From Streptomyces lincolnensis (GTDB taxonomy: Bacteria; Actinomycetota; Actinomycetes; Streptomycetales; Streptomycetaceae), in NCBI RefSeq assembly GCF_021173675.1, contig NZ_JAIHON010000010.1, forward strand, positions 349,211-413,210: a DNA stretch of 64,000 nt. The letters run 5' to 3'. The notes below the pieces were generated by a model. It made no database searches, was not told the origin of the DNA, and saw only the letters and a program-made list of their open reading frames with translations. Of the stretch, positions 32,443 through 41,495 are shown piece by piece. The position numbers were made by a program, and so were the translations under genes. Every line of letters starts with the position of its first letter. Position 1 is the first letter of the stretch.

Positions 32443-32660
32443 AGCAGTTTGTCGCCGTTGGAGGCGTCGGCGTGCCGCGGGGTCAGCTTCAACGTGAGCT
32501 TGTGCACGGAGCCGCGGCTGTGGTCGGCGGAGGTACCGGCCGTCAGCACGCTCCAGAGCCCCACCTCGGCCTCCGCCGCGCCTCGGGCGGTCACGGTGAC
32601 CTGCAGCTCCGGATCGACGGTCTCCAACTCGAAGCGCAACGGCTCCTCGGCCCCGGCTGG
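32443..32660 (-). pseudogene. Fragment of a trypco2 (trypsin-co-occurring domain 2) protein
   Basis: The minus strand encodes PLRFELETVDPELQVTVT, then AEVGLWSVLTAG and HKLTLKLTPRHAD, the core of the trypco2 domain found next to trypsin-like proteases in Streptomyces conflict-type operons. The usual N-terminal helix is missing and the C-terminus changes frame into the TPR-like remnant. The piece is therefore a broken gene. Confidence 0.65.
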
Positions 32661-32768
32661 CGCCCGAACATTAGTCCCCTGCTGACGTGACGCCTCCGTG
32701 ACGTCGGTGACCGTACTGGTGCGGCGGGGAGGGTTCCCGGCCCCCGCGCGGGCCGGTACACCCGGTTC

Positions 32769-33722
32769 ATGGGGGACGACAACGGGGGACGCCGCCGGTG
32801 GGGGCGTCGCGTGAGGGAAGTGTGGGACGGCGCGGAGGCCGAGGGGCGGTCGAAGAGCCTGGAGGACCTCGTACGGTCCGAGGACGCGCCCGCCTACAAG
32901 GGGTTCTGCGCCGCGTATCCGGCCCAGTTGCTGCGGATGCAGCGGGCACTCGGTGCCTCGCAGCGCGCGTTCGAGCGGTCCACGCGCCGCAGCGTGCAGC
33001 AGGCGCTGCGCGGGGCCCTGCGCAACGTACTGGCCGAGACCTGCCCGCCCGGGGACTATGTGCGCGGCTACCTGGACCGGGAACTCGACGACGTCGAGGG
33101 CTGGTTGGAGCAGGACCGCGTGACGGCGGTCGGCCGCGGCCTCAACGTCGGCCTGGCTCTGGGCGCCGCCGCGGGAACGCTGCTGCTCGCTCTGCCGCTC
33201 CTCGCCGGCCGGCCCGCGCTGCACCTGCTCGGCGTCACCCTGGGCTGCGGCGACGGCTGGGGCCTGCTCGGGGCCTTCACCGCGGGCGGCATGGGGGCCT
33301 TCGGAGCGGTGCTCAGCGTCCTGGGGCGGCTCCGGCTCAGCGTCGGCGAACTGGCACGGCGACAGACCACCGGACCCGGCAGCGGGGCGGCCGCCGGCCG
33401 GCAACTGGCCCGCCGTATGCGCCACGAAGGCGTCTACCGCGTCTTCGTGGGCTGGATCCTCGCCGTCGCCGTCTACTTCGTGCTCAGCGGCGGCATCGTG
33501 CCGGTGGTCGAGGTACCCGTCACGACAGCCGAGATCTGCGGGACGGGCAACGCGGCCGGCACCGAATTCTGGGGTTTCTGGTGCGCCATCGGCTTCGTGG
33601 CCGGCTTCAACGAACGCTGGGCCTTCGGCATCCTGAGAAGGGAGGGCAGCGCCGCCGCCTCGAAGGGCCGCGGGGCTGTGACACCGGCGGCTCCGCCGCA
33701 GGCGCGCGACGAGTCACGATGA
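32769..33722 (+). CDS. Hypothetical membrane protein, about four TM helices
   Basis: 317 aa. A charged N-terminal domain (residues 1-115) holds SLEDLVRSEDAPAYKG and a helical RAFERSTRRSVQQALRGAL region. Hydrophobic segments follow near LNVGLALGAAAGTLLLALPLL, GLLGAFTAGGMGAFGAVLS, FVGWILAVAVYFVLSGG and FWGFWCAIGFVAGF. The last of these precedes a conserved-looking NERWAFGILRR, a motif often seen at the end of such predicted membrane regions. ATG 32769 is chosen from the open frame. I do not recognise the family. It follows a degraded region, so it may be accessory. Confidence 0.72.
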   Translation: MGDDNGGRRRWGRRVREVWDGAEAEGRSKSLEDLVRSEDAPAYKGFCAAYPAQLLRMQRALGASQRAFERSTRRSVQQALRGALRNVLAETCPPGDYVRGYLDRELDDVEGWLEQDRVTAVGRGLNVGLALGAAAGTLLLALPLLAGRPALHLLGVTLGCGDGWGLLGAFTAGGMGAFGAVLSVLGRLRLSVGELARRQTTGPGSGAAAGRQLARRMRHEGVYRVFVGWILAVAVYFVLSGGIVPVVEVPVTTAEICGTGNAAGTEFWGFWCAIGFVAGFNERWAFGILRREGSAAASKGRGAVTPAAPPQARDESR

Positions 33723-33788
33723 AGCCGTCGCCGACCAACGACACACGGCGGCACGTCCAGTGGAGCGTCCGGTGCGCCTGTGCTTCGC

Positions 33789-33834
33789 CCCGGCTCCTGC
33801 CGCCCGCCGCCGTGGCCGGGCGGCAGGAGCCGGG
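33789..33834. terminator. Strong hairpin between convergent genes
   Basis: Perfect 17-bp arms (33789-33805 and 33818-33834; first arm begins CCCGGCTCCTGCCGCC) with a 12-base loop. It lies between the membrane-protein gene and the convergent GH62 gene and can serve both. Confidence 0.8.
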
Positions 33835-33937
33835 CCTGATGATCACCGTCGGCGACAGACCCGTGCCCCAGCCCCCACCATGACCCATCCCACGAGCTAC
33901 CTGAACGCCGAGCCACAGCCAACCGTGCACGAGGTCG

Positions 33938-35393
33938 TCAGCGCTGCAGTGTCAGCACGCCCGGCCGGTACGGCAGGAGGCCGTAGTCCGTGCCGTCGGT
34001 GCTGGGGTCGCGCCCCTGGTAGAGGAACTGCAGGTTGCAGGGGTCAATGGTCTTGGTCTGGTCGGGGTCGGTGCGAACCAGATCGCCGTGGCTGATGTCG
34101 TTGGTCCAGGTCGCGCCGCTGTTGGCCTTGCCGGCGAAGGGGTTGGTCACGGTGTCGGCCTGCGGTGTCCAGGTGCCGTCGAGGCTGGTGGCCGTGAACG
34201 AGCGGAAGTAGCGACCGTACCCTGTGTAATTCTGGGCCTCGACGATCATGAGGTACTGGTTCTGACCCTGGACCTTGTAGACCTCGACCGCCTCGAACAG
34301 GTTGAGCGGCGTGTCGCTCATGATCTTCGTGAACGAACCGAAGGTGCCCGGGAAGTCACCGATGGGCATGTTGGCGCGGTAGAGGCCGCCCTCATCGTCG
34401 GCGAAGAACATGTACATGTTCGTGTCGTCGCCGATGAGGGTCACGTCGAGGGGGCCACCCTTCGGGAGGGTGCCTGTGAAGAGCTCCTGCTGCGGGCCCC
34501 AGCCGTTGGGGTTGGTGGGGTCGCTCGAGGTGCGGTAGGAGAAGCTGTACGCCCAACCCCCGTTGTGGGCGAGCACCCAGAGGTTCTTCGGGGCGAAGTA
34601 GAACAGCGTCGGCGCGATGCCATCGAAGGGAATCGTGTTCTGGGTGGCGGCGGCCATGTCGGACCAGTTCGTGAAGGGGCTGAAGGCCGTCAATCCCCAG
34701 CGCCCCTCGTCACCGGCGAGGGTGTTGTGTGTCGTGGCATAGGCGAGGTGCTGGCCGTTGTACTTCACGGTGGTGAAGTCCTTGAGCGAGGCCCAGCCCG
34801 ACTTCGGCTGCGCCAGCGGGCCCGTCGAGGCCCACCGGTAGCTCGACGGAAGAGCACACGCGTTGCTCGCCCCGGACAGGCCGGTCCACTTCTGGTTGGC
34901 GCCGCCGTGGCACGACCAGAGCTGCCCCCCGTGCCGTTGGCCGTACCCCAGCCCGATGCCTCCAGACACAGCCCGGAGCGCACGCCGGTGATCGTGCCGT
35001 CGGGGTTCACCCGCCACTGCTGGTTGTCACTGCCGTTGCACGTCCAGATCTGCACCGGGTCCCGGACGTGGTGGCGCCGCCCCGGGCATCCAGGCACTTG
35101 TTGCCGTACACCGTCAGCCGGCTGCTGTCCGTCAACGTCCACTGCTGGTTGGCGCCGCCGTGGCAGTCCCGGACATGCACGTTCGCGCCGTCGGTCTGGC
35201 TGAAGCCCGCCACATCGAGACAGCGGCCGGAAGCCACCCCGCGCACGTCGCCGGTGGTGGCCGCCTGGGCCGGGCCGGCGACGAGCAGCGCCGCCAGCGC
35301 GGCCAGGGCCGCAACCACGGCGGCGAGCACCGCGGACGGGCGTCTGAGGCTGGAACTACGTCGGTGCGTAAGGACCTCGTCATCCTTGAGCAA
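33938..35393 (-). pseudogene. Secreted CBM13-GH62 alpha-L-arabinofuranosidase, broken by two frameshifts
   Basis: The C-terminal two thirds is a clear GH62 domain: SSYRWASTGPLAQPKSGWAS, APTLFYFAPKNLWVLAHNG, GDDTNMYMFFADDEG, NLFEAVEVYKVQGQNQYLMI and ATWTNDISHGDL. It removes arabinose from arabinoxylan. A signal peptide and ricin-type CBM13 domain precede it, but these lie in two other frames. One base is missing near 35056 (expected T-R-V-Q-I-W) and one near 34927 (expected T-G-V-Q-L-W). Both are at the equivalent V-Q codon of successive trefoil repeats, next to runs of C. TTG 35393 with GGAG upstream is the likeliest original start. Either this is a true pseudogene or the sequence has two errors. 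Confidence 0.85.
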
Positions 35394-35594
35394 GCGACTC
35401 CGGTCCTCCCGGTCAGAGGCTGTCCGGATGCCGGTGTGATGCGATCCATGGCCGATATGTCGAACAAGGGTCGAAGTCCCGATCGAGAGAATGCTGGACA
35501 TCCCATCAATGCCGTCAATGCTTCGCGCAGAATCCGCAGACAGAAACATCCATAGGCCGCAACATCCGCAGACTGAAACCAGGCCTCTTCAAGT

Positions 35595-35736
35595 CCCGTA
35601 CTTGTACGGGTCTTTGGCGTCAGGGGCAGGTAGCGACAGCCGGCCGGCACTGGCCGCCCAGGCCGGGGCGACCTATCGGCGGCGTGACTTGATCGAACGC
35701 TGCACGAGAAAACCGCCGCCTCCTGCGAAGCGGCGG
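35595..35736 (-). terminator. Terminators downstream of the beta-helix gene
   Basis: Within the 265-bp gap between the starts and ends of neighbouring genes, CCGCCGC/GCGGCGG arms (35713-35719 and 35730-35736) read on the minus strand end in TTTT (plus AAAA 35709-35712). This is a good intrinsic terminator for the leftward beta-helix gene. A second hairpin, CCCGTA-CTTG-TACGGG (35595-35610), follows and is less certain. Confidence 0.75.
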
Positions 35737-35814
35737 TCCTCCCGCATCGTTCTGTCTCCGGGCAAGATCCATTCGAGAACGGACCCTGGTGCGCCCGCCG
35801 CCCGTGAGCGATGC

Positions 35815-38475
35815 CTACGGCATCGTTTCCGCCGTCACGGTGCTGGAGTCGAACTGGTTGATCGCCGACTGGGTCACGTCATGGGACGTGGAGAAGATCC
35901 CGGCGTCCTGCTTGGCCGCGGCGGTGGCCAACGTGACGGGCTGACCGATCGGGACGTAGTTGGCACCGTCGTAGGAGTACGAGGCGGTGAACGACGTTCC
36001 GGACCGGGTGAGCTTCACCCAGACGGGACGGTAGACGTCGACATCGGCGCGGGCGTCGGTGTCCAGATAGCCGTCGCCGTTGCTGTCCCACTGGAACACG
36101 ACGCCGTTGCGAGCGGTGACCGCGACGACGGCGTACCCGGCCGACGCTCCCGCCTTGGTCATGTCGTTGCGGACCATGACACCGGACTTGGCCCAGGCGT
36201 CGGCGTCGTTGACCGACACGACTCGGGTGGACACGCTCGAGCCGGCCGTGTACGAGCCGGCCCGATAGATCGATCCGAACTGGTCGTCCTTCTGACCCCC
36301 GGCACCCCAGACGTCGGCGCCGGCCGCCGCGATGCCGAACGCGTTCCCGTGCTGGCCGAAGTACGAGCTGACGGCCGAACCTCCGGCTGTGCTGAAGCCG
36401 CCCCCCACCGGTGCGGTGGACGCGCATCCGCTGAATCCGAACTGGTTTGCGTTGAGCGATGTCCGGTACTGCGGTGCGACACCCGCCTGGCAGATCACGT
36501 CGCGTGCGCCCGCCGGCCAGTTGGCGCCGGTGACCTTCACGTTGTTGATCAGCTTGTTGTTGTGTGCCTCGGCGTTGGGCGCGGACACTCCACCCGAGTT
36601 GTACCAGTTGTTCTGGATGGTGTTGTCGCTGGTGTTGTTGCGGAGGCTGTATGCGTTGGTGAACACGAAGGAACCGCCCTGGACGACGTTGTTCTCGTAC
36701 GTCATCGAGCGCGAGCCCTCGTCCAGATAGAGGCCGACTCCTGAGATGTTGAACAGGTAGTTCTTGGCGACCACGGTCCCCGGGCTGGCGGAGAGGTTGT
36801 AGACCGAACCGCCGTCGGCGAAACGTGCCTTGGTGTTGTGCACGAGGTTGCCCTCGACGCGGTTGTTCTTGAGCGTGGTCGGCGTCGTGTAGAGCGTGTT
36901 CCACTTGTAGTAGCCACGGTCGACGTAGTCGTTCGACCCCCCGGCGTCGTTGATGCCCCAGCCGTAGCCGGTGTCGATGCCGTCGTAGGGGACGTTGGCG
37001 ACCTCGTTGTGCAGGATGCGGGCGTTGGTGACGTAAGTGCTGAGGATGCCGCTGTTGTCCTTGTAGTCCACCGCCACGCGGTTGATCGTGTTGTTGGCGA
37101 TCAGGATGTTCTTGTTGGTCATTCTCGGGTCGCTGGGGTGGTGCGCGTCCGGCAGTACGCCGCCGACCGCTATGCCGTGCCCACTGTTCTCGGTGAACCG
37201 GTTGCCGACCACGTCGATGTCGGCCGCGCCCAGTCCGACACCGGTGATCGTGGCGTTGGCGTCGTTTCCGATGCCCAGTGCCGACTGGCCGAGGTTGGTG
37301 AACGTGTTGCCGGTGAACGAGATGCGACTGGCGGCGGACACCCGTACGGCCGCGGGCTCCTGGTACCAACTGGTGCGGGCGCGTTCGAACATCTCACAGC
37401 CGCGGGAGCAGCTGGTGAAGGCGTCGGCGGGGCGGTACTTGTAGGTGCCCTTGATGAAGAGACCGTTCTGCTGGTCCGCGTACCCGTCGGTCGAGGGGCC
37501 GAGCCAGGAGGTTCCGGAGAACTGGATGCCCTTGAAGGCAAGGCCGGTCACCGGCTCGTCGTACGTCCCGCCGATGCTGATCAGTGTTTCCAGGCGGGGC
37601 AGTTCGATGTCGAGCTTGTCGGGGTCGACCCCGTCCGCCGGCTTGTAGTAGAGCTTCCCGGCGCCCGGGTCGATGTACCACTGGCCGACCTGGGTGAGGA
37701 ACTTCAGTGAGTTGTCGAGGTACCAGCTCGGTCCGGCCAGGAACGAGTTCTGGACGGTGTCCCAGCCCCATGTGTTGTTGTCCCATGCCGGCTGCGCCAT
37801 CGTGATCTCGGTGCCGCTGATGCTCTGCACCGGTGAGTAGCGGTTGGTGAAGTCGCCGAGGGACTCGAACTCGATGCGCCCCTGGTCGGGGAGCGTGGCG
37901 AGGTAGTTCAGTGCCGGATTCTTGATGGTCAGGCCGGTAGCGGTGGGAGTCACGTCCGAGTTGGCCAGGCGGATGGCGGCGCGAGGGGCGATCACGCCGT
38001 TCACGTAGAGCTGGCGGGTGTCGAGGCCGCGAGGGGTGTCCGCCTCCCAGATGCCCGACCCCGCATCGGACTTGGACCAGCCGGTGACCTTCGAGGCGCC
38101 CGTGATGACGGGGTTGGCGTTTGGGGCGGCGGTCCAGGTGACGGTGTGGTCGCCGCCGTCATTGCCGGGACCGAACCGGAGTGGCTCGGAGAGGCGATAG
38201 GTGCCGTCGGCGAGCTGAACGCTGACGTCACCCCGCTTGGCGGCGGGGCCGGCCATGTGCTGCGCCCGCTTGATCGAGCACGGCTGCGACTGGCTGCAGG
38301 GGCCGGAGTTCTTCCCGTCCGGCGCCGCGAAGTACACCGTCCGAGGCGCGGCTTGCGCCTGGAGCGGCATGAGTGCTGACGCGATGGCGGCGCAGACGCC
38401 GAGCGTCGCGAGGAGCCCGGTCCTGCGCTTCCATCGTCCGCTCACCGAGCGTGTCGAGTCTGACGTCGATGTCAT
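35815..38475 (-). CDS. Secreted right-handed parallel beta-helix enzyme, candidate fucosidase/xylanase-like GH
   Basis: 886 aa with signal peptide (basic RWKRR, hydrophobic core, cleavage after AQA). The N-terminal part has TVYFAAPDGKNSGPCSQSQP and RQLYVNGVIAPRAA, typical of the large right-handed beta-helix carbohydrate enzymes that include GH141. The repeat region runs to about residue 670, with NxxN ladders such as SFTGNTFTNLGQSALGIGN and ILIANNTINRVAV. The last 190 residues form a concanavalin-like domain with AWAKSGVMVRNDMT and FTASYSYDGANYVPIG. It heads the catabolic locus and has the shared CATACGTATG operator upstream, so it should release the sugar taken up by the ABC importer. The exact activity cannot be read from sequence. 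Confidence 0.85.
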   Translation of the reverse strand: MTSTSDSTRSVSGRWKRRTGLLATLGVCAAIASALMPLQAQAAPRTVYFAAPDGKNSGPCSQSQPCSIKRAQHMAGPAAKRGDVSVQLADGTYRLSEPLRFGPGNDGGDHTVTWTAAPNANPVITGASKVTGWSKSDAGSGIWEADTPRGLDTRQLYVNGVIAPRAAIRLANSDVTPTATGLTIKNPALNYLATLPDQGRIEFESLGDFTNRYSPVQSISGTEITMAQPAWDNNTWGWDTVQNSFLAGPSWYLDNSLKFLTQVGQWYIDPGAGKLYYKPADGVDPDKLDIELPRLETLISIGGTYDEPVTGLAFKGIQFSGTSWLGPSTDGYADQQNGLFIKGTYKYRPADAFTSCSRGCEMFERARTSWYQEPAAVRVSAASRISFTGNTFTNLGQSALGIGNDANATITGVGLGAADIDVVGNRFTENSGHGIAVGGVLPDAHHPSDPRMTNKNILIANNTINRVAVDYKDNSGILSTYVTNARILHNEVANVPYDGIDTGYGWGINDAGGSNDYVDRGYYKWNTLYTTPTTLKNNRVEGNLVHNTKARFADGGSVYNLSASPGTVVAKNYLFNISGVGLYLDEGSRSMTYENNVVQGGSFVFTNAYSLRNNTSDNTIQNNWYNSGGVSAPNAEAHNNKLINNVKVTGANWPAGARDVICQAGVAPQYRTSLNANQFGFSGCASTAPVGGGFSTAGGSAVSSYFGQHGNAFGIAAAGADVWGAGGQKDDQFGSIYRAGSYTAGSSVSTRVVSVNDADAWAKSGVMVRNDMTKAGASAGYAVVAVTARNGVVFQWDSNGDGYLDTDARADVDVYRPVWVKLTRSGTSFTASYSYDGANYVPIGQPVTLATAAAKQDAGIFSTSHDVTQSAINQFDSSTVTAETMP

Positions 38476-38522
38476 GTTCGATCGCTTCCTGTGACTGGGG
38501 CATTGATGCTCGCCACAGGGTT

Positions 38523-38540
38523 AGCATACGTATGATGTTT
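38523..38540. promoter_or_regulatory. GntR-type operator upstream of beta-helix gene
   Basis: AGCATACGTATGATGTTT with the perfect core CATACGTATG (38525-38534), identical over 18 bases to the site at 39633. A weaker half copy, TCGTACGATGTTT (38551-38563), runs into the aldo/keto reductase stop. TATGCT within the site may be the -10 of the leftward gene. Confidence 0.8.
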
Positions 38541-38561
38541 GCGACAAGATTCGTACGATGT

Positions 38562-39629
38562 TTACTTGGGTTCTGGAGTGCTCGCTGTGCGGGCGGGGTC
38601 CGGAACGAGTCCCGCGCAGTGCAGCTCTTCCCACAGGGCCTCCGGCACCACCGCCCGATATCGCGCCACATTGCTTCGCACGTGCTCCTCAGTGCGCATC
38701 CCTGTCACCACCGAGGTGACCGCGGGGTGGCGCAGCGGGTACTGGACGGCGGCAGTGGGGAGCTCCACGCCGTGCCGCTCGCAGACGGCGGCGATACGGG
38801 TGGCGCGTTCGATGACAGAGCGCGGCGCCGTCCCGTAGTCGTAGGGCGCCGAGGCGTCCACGGTCGCACTGCTCAGAAGGCCGGAGTTGTAGACCGCCGC
38901 GGCGACGACGCCGACGCCGCGGGCGCCGGCGAGGGGCAGTAGGTCGTCCAGTGCCGACTGGTCGAGAAGGGTCAACCGACCGGCGACCATCACCACGTCG
39001 ACGTCGGTCCGCCTCACGAACTCGGCCAGCATCGCCGCCTGGTTCATGCCGGCACCGATGGCGCCGACGACGCCCTGGTCCCGGAGCTCGGCCAGAGCGG
39101 CCATCCCGCTGGTCGATGCCGCCTCCCAGTGGTCGTCGGGATCGTGCAGATAGGCGATGTCGAGCCGGTCCGTCCCGAGTCGTGCCAGCGACTCCTCGAC
39201 GGAACGGAAGATCCCCTCGCGGCTGAAGTCCCGGACCCGTCTCTTCGTCGCCGGTACGACGAACCCGTCGTCGTCGAGCCGGTGAGCCGTGTCCGGGCTG
39301 TCCACGAGCAGACGCCCGACCTTCGAGGAGAGGACCACCGCTTGCCGAGCGGTCGCACGCAGGGCGTTCCCCAGGCGGCGTTCGGACAGCCCGAGGCCGT
39401 AGTGCGGCGCGGTGTCGAGGTGGCGGATGCCTTCCTCGGTCGCGGCTCTGACGGCGCGAAGCGACTCGTCGTCGGTCGTCTTGGTGAACAGATTGCCGAA
39501 CTGGGCGGCCCCCAGGCCCAGTTCCGTGAGCTGGTGCCCGGTCCGCAGGCTGCGGACGGGCAGCGTCTTTTGTGTCGATGCGTGGTCGCGTGGCGATTGC
39601 TTGCTGGGCACGAGGTCGAGTTCTATCAT
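38562..39629 (-). CDS. Aldo/keto reductase, predicted L-fucose (D-threo-aldose) 1-dehydrogenase
   Basis: 355 aa AKR barrel. It has LTELGLGAAQFGNL, the catalytic Asp/Tyr region RHLDTAPHYGLGLSERRLG, KVGRLL and DYGTAP. The PHYGLGLSE and VGRLL combination is typical of the L-fucose/D-threo-aldose dehydrogenase branch, which oxidises the sugar to a lactone with NAD(P). ATG 39629 lies only four bases from the operator and has no Shine-Dalgarno sequence, so a leaderless transcript is likely. It is divergent from the dehydrogenase genes. Confidence 0.88.
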   Translation of the reverse strand: MIELDLVPSKQSPRDHASTQKTLPVRSLRTGHQLTELGLGAAQFGNLFTKTTDDESLRAVRAATEEGIRHLDTAPHYGLGLSERRLGNALRATARQAVVLSSKVGRLLVDSPDTAHRLDDDGFVVPATKRRVRDFSREGIFRSVEESLARLGTDRLDIAYLHDPDDHWEAASTSGMAALAELRDQGVVGAIGAGMNQAAMLAEFVRRTDVDVVMVAGRLTLLDQSALDDLLPLAGARGVGVVAAAVYNSGLLSSATVDASAPYDYGTAPRSVIERATRIAAVCERHGVELPTAAVQYPLRHPAVTSVVTGMRTEEHVRSNVARYRAVVPEALWEELHCAGLVPDPARTASTPEPK

Positions 39630-39632
39630 GAC

Positions 39633-39650
39633 AGCATACGTATGATGTTT
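39633..39650. promoter_or_regulatory. GntR-type operator in the divergent aldo/keto reductase-dehydrogenase region
   Basis: AGCATACGTATGATGTTT, identical to the site at 38523. On the minus strand TATGCT within it sits at -10 distance from the reductase ATG, so a bound repressor would block that promoter. It lies 68 bp from the divergent dehydrogenase start. Confidence 0.85.
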
Positions 39651-39717
39651 CCTGTTGGGCTGCGCCGCCCCTGTGGGCCGGCGCAGCCCGCGGCATGGCG
39701 AAGAGGAGCCGATCCGT

Positions 39718-40737
39718 ATGTTGGCGGCAAGCTATGTGGGCGCCCGCACGATGACCGTCGAGGAACAGCAACCGGCTGAACCCGGAGCGGGGGAGGTCAG
39801 AATCGCCGTCGCCTACGTCGGGATCTGCGGCACGGACCTCCATGTCTTCCACGGGGACATGGACGGCCGGGTCAGCACGCCGGCCACGATCGGACACGAG
39901 ATGTCGGGCACGATCGTCGCCCTCGGCGCCGGCGTGGAGGGCTGGGCGGTGGGTGATGCGGTCACCGTCATGCCGCTGGCTTGGGACGGCACCTGCCCGG
40001 CCTGCCGCGCGGGACACGAGCACATCTGCCAGCACCTGGATTTCATAGGCATCGACAGCCCGGGAGCTCTTCAGGAGTACTGGAACGTACCGGCGCCGAC
40101 GCTCGTCCGGCTGCCTCCGGGGATCTCGCTGAGAGATGCCGCGCTCGTGGAGCCCGTCGCGGTGGCCGTTCACGACGTACGGCGGTCCGAACTCGCCGCG
40201 GGCGACAAGGCCGTCGTCATCGGTGCGGGCCCGATCGGCGTTCTGATCGCCGTCGTCGCCGCCGCCTTCGGTGCCGAGGTCGTGATCGCCGAGATCGACC
40301 CGAACCGGCGGGCCGCCGCCGAGGGGATGGGGCTGACGACGATGGATCCCTCGTCGGTCGACCAGGTCGCCTGGGTGGAGGAATGGACGGGCGGCGCCGG
40401 AGCGGACGTCGTGTTCGAGGTCTCCGGTTCCGCCGCCGCCGTACTCGGCGCCACCGGCCTGGCGAAGGTCCGCGGCACGCTCGTGGTGGTGGCCATCCAC
40501 TCGCAACCGAGGCCCATCGACCTGCACCGCGTGTTCTGGCGGGAGTTGAGGCTGCTCGGCGCCCGGGTCTACCGACGCCACGACTTCGAGCGCGCCGTCG
40601 AGCTCCTGGCCGATGGCGCCATCCCGGCCGAGCAACTCATCACGGGCATCGTGCTCCTGAGGGAGGTCGAATCGGCCTTCGGCCTCCTCGAGACCGGGCA
40701 GGCCATGAAGCTGCTCGTCGAGGTGAGCGCGTCATGA
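39718..40737 (+). CDS. Zinc-dependent alcohol dehydrogenase (sorbitol/threonine dehydrogenase-like)
   Basis: 339 aa MDR enzyme. Catalytic-zinc residues are in GICGTDLHVFHGD and TIGHEMSG. The structural-zinc lobe reads DGTCPACRAGHEHIC, so the first of the usual four cysteines is Asp. The Rossmann motif is VIGAGPIGVLIAVVAAAFGAEV. ATG 39718 has AGAGGAG upstream. It is coupled to the SDR gene by ATGA. In the locus it may oxidise a sugar acid or reduce lactaldehyde; the substrate is unknown. Confidence 0.88.
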   Translation: MLAASYVGARTMTVEEQQPAEPGAGEVRIAVAYVGICGTDLHVFHGDMDGRVSTPATIGHEMSGTIVALGAGVEGWAVGDAVTVMPLAWDGTCPACRAGHEHICQHLDFIGIDSPGALQEYWNVPAPTLVRLPPGISLRDAALVEPVAVAVHDVRRSELAAGDKAVVIGAGPIGVLIAVVAAAFGAEVVIAEIDPNRRAAAEGMGLTTMDPSSVDQVAWVEEWTGGAGADVVFEVSGSAAAVLGATGLAKVRGTLVVVAIHSQPRPIDLHRVFWRELRLLGARVYRRHDFERAVELLADGAIPAEQLITGIVLLREVESAFGLLETGQAMKLLVEVSAS

Positions 40738-41495
40738 ACCCCTTCGACCTGACCGGGCGCCTCGCCGTCGTGACGGGGGCCAAGCGGGGAATCGGATGTG
40801 CCGTCGCCGAGGCCATGGCCGCCGCCGGCGCCGACATCGTCGCAGTGTCCGCCGCCCTTGATCCGGCCTCGTCGGCGATCGGCGACCGCGTGCGCGAGCT
40901 CGGCCGGGAGTTCTCGGGGCACCGCGTCGACTTCGCGGACCGGAGCCAGGTGACCCGGTTCGCCGAGGAACTCGCCGCAGCCGAGCGCCCGGTGGACATC
41001 CTCGTCAACAACGCCGGGACCATCCGCCGCGCTCCGGCGGCCGAGCATCCCCTGGAATGGTTCGACGAAGTCCTCGAGGTCGACCTCACGAGCGCCTTCG
41101 TGCTCAGCCAGGTTCTGGGCCGACGGATGCTGGAGGCGGGGCACGGGCGCATCGTCTTCACCGCCTCCCTGCTCTCGTTCCAGGGCGGGATCAATGTGCC
41201 GGGCTATGCGGCGGCCAAGTCCGGCGTGGCGGGTCTGGTTCGGGCGCTGTCGAACGAATGGGCCGGACACGGAGTGACCGTCAACGGCATCGCCCCGGGA
41301 TACATCGCGACCGACAACACCCAAGCGCTTCAGGACGACCCCGACCGGTCCCGCGCGATCCTGGAGCGGATCCCGGCAGGACGATGGGGAGCGCCGGAAG
41401 ACGTCGCAGGCGCTGCCGTGTTCTTGGCGTCGGACGCCGCGCGGTACGTCTCCGGGGCGATCCTGCCGGTCGACGGCGGCTGGCTCGGTCGATAG
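40734..41495 (+). CDS. Short-chain dehydrogenase, predicted 2-keto-3-deoxy-L-fuconate dehydrogenase
   Basis: 253 aa classical SDR with GAKRGIGCAVAEAM (cofactor), NNAGTIRRAPA, catalytic Ser in FTASLLSFQGG and YAAAKSGVAGL (Tyr-x3-Lys), and VDGGWLGR at the end. It resembles KduD/gluconate-type dehydrogenases acting on keto-deoxy sugar acids. In the L-fucose route a protein of this kind oxidises 2-keto-3-deoxy-L-fuconate to the 2,4-diketo acid. It is coupled to the upstream zinc dehydrogenase. Confidence 0.85.
   Translation: MNPFDLTGRLAVVTGAKRGIGCAVAEAMAAAGADIVAVSAALDPASSAIGDRVRELGREFSGHRVDFADRSQVTRFAEELAAAERPVDILVNNAGTIRRAPAAEHPLEWFDEVLEVDLTSAFVLSQVLGRRMLEAGHGRIVFTASLLSFQGGINVPGYAAAKSGVAGLVRALSNEWAGHGVTVNGIAPGYIATDNTQALQDDPDRSRAILERIPAGRWGAPEDVAGAAVFLASDAARYVSGAILPVDGGWLGR

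Noticed and set aside
35595..35610. CCCGTACTTGTACGGG considered as part of a tRNA
   Set aside because: There is no cloverleaf, T-loop or acceptor stem around it; it is a simple hairpin.
35491..36744. Plus-strand 417-aa frame opposite the beta-helix gene
   Set aside because: It is antisense, and the minus frame has a signal peptide and beta-helix repeats.
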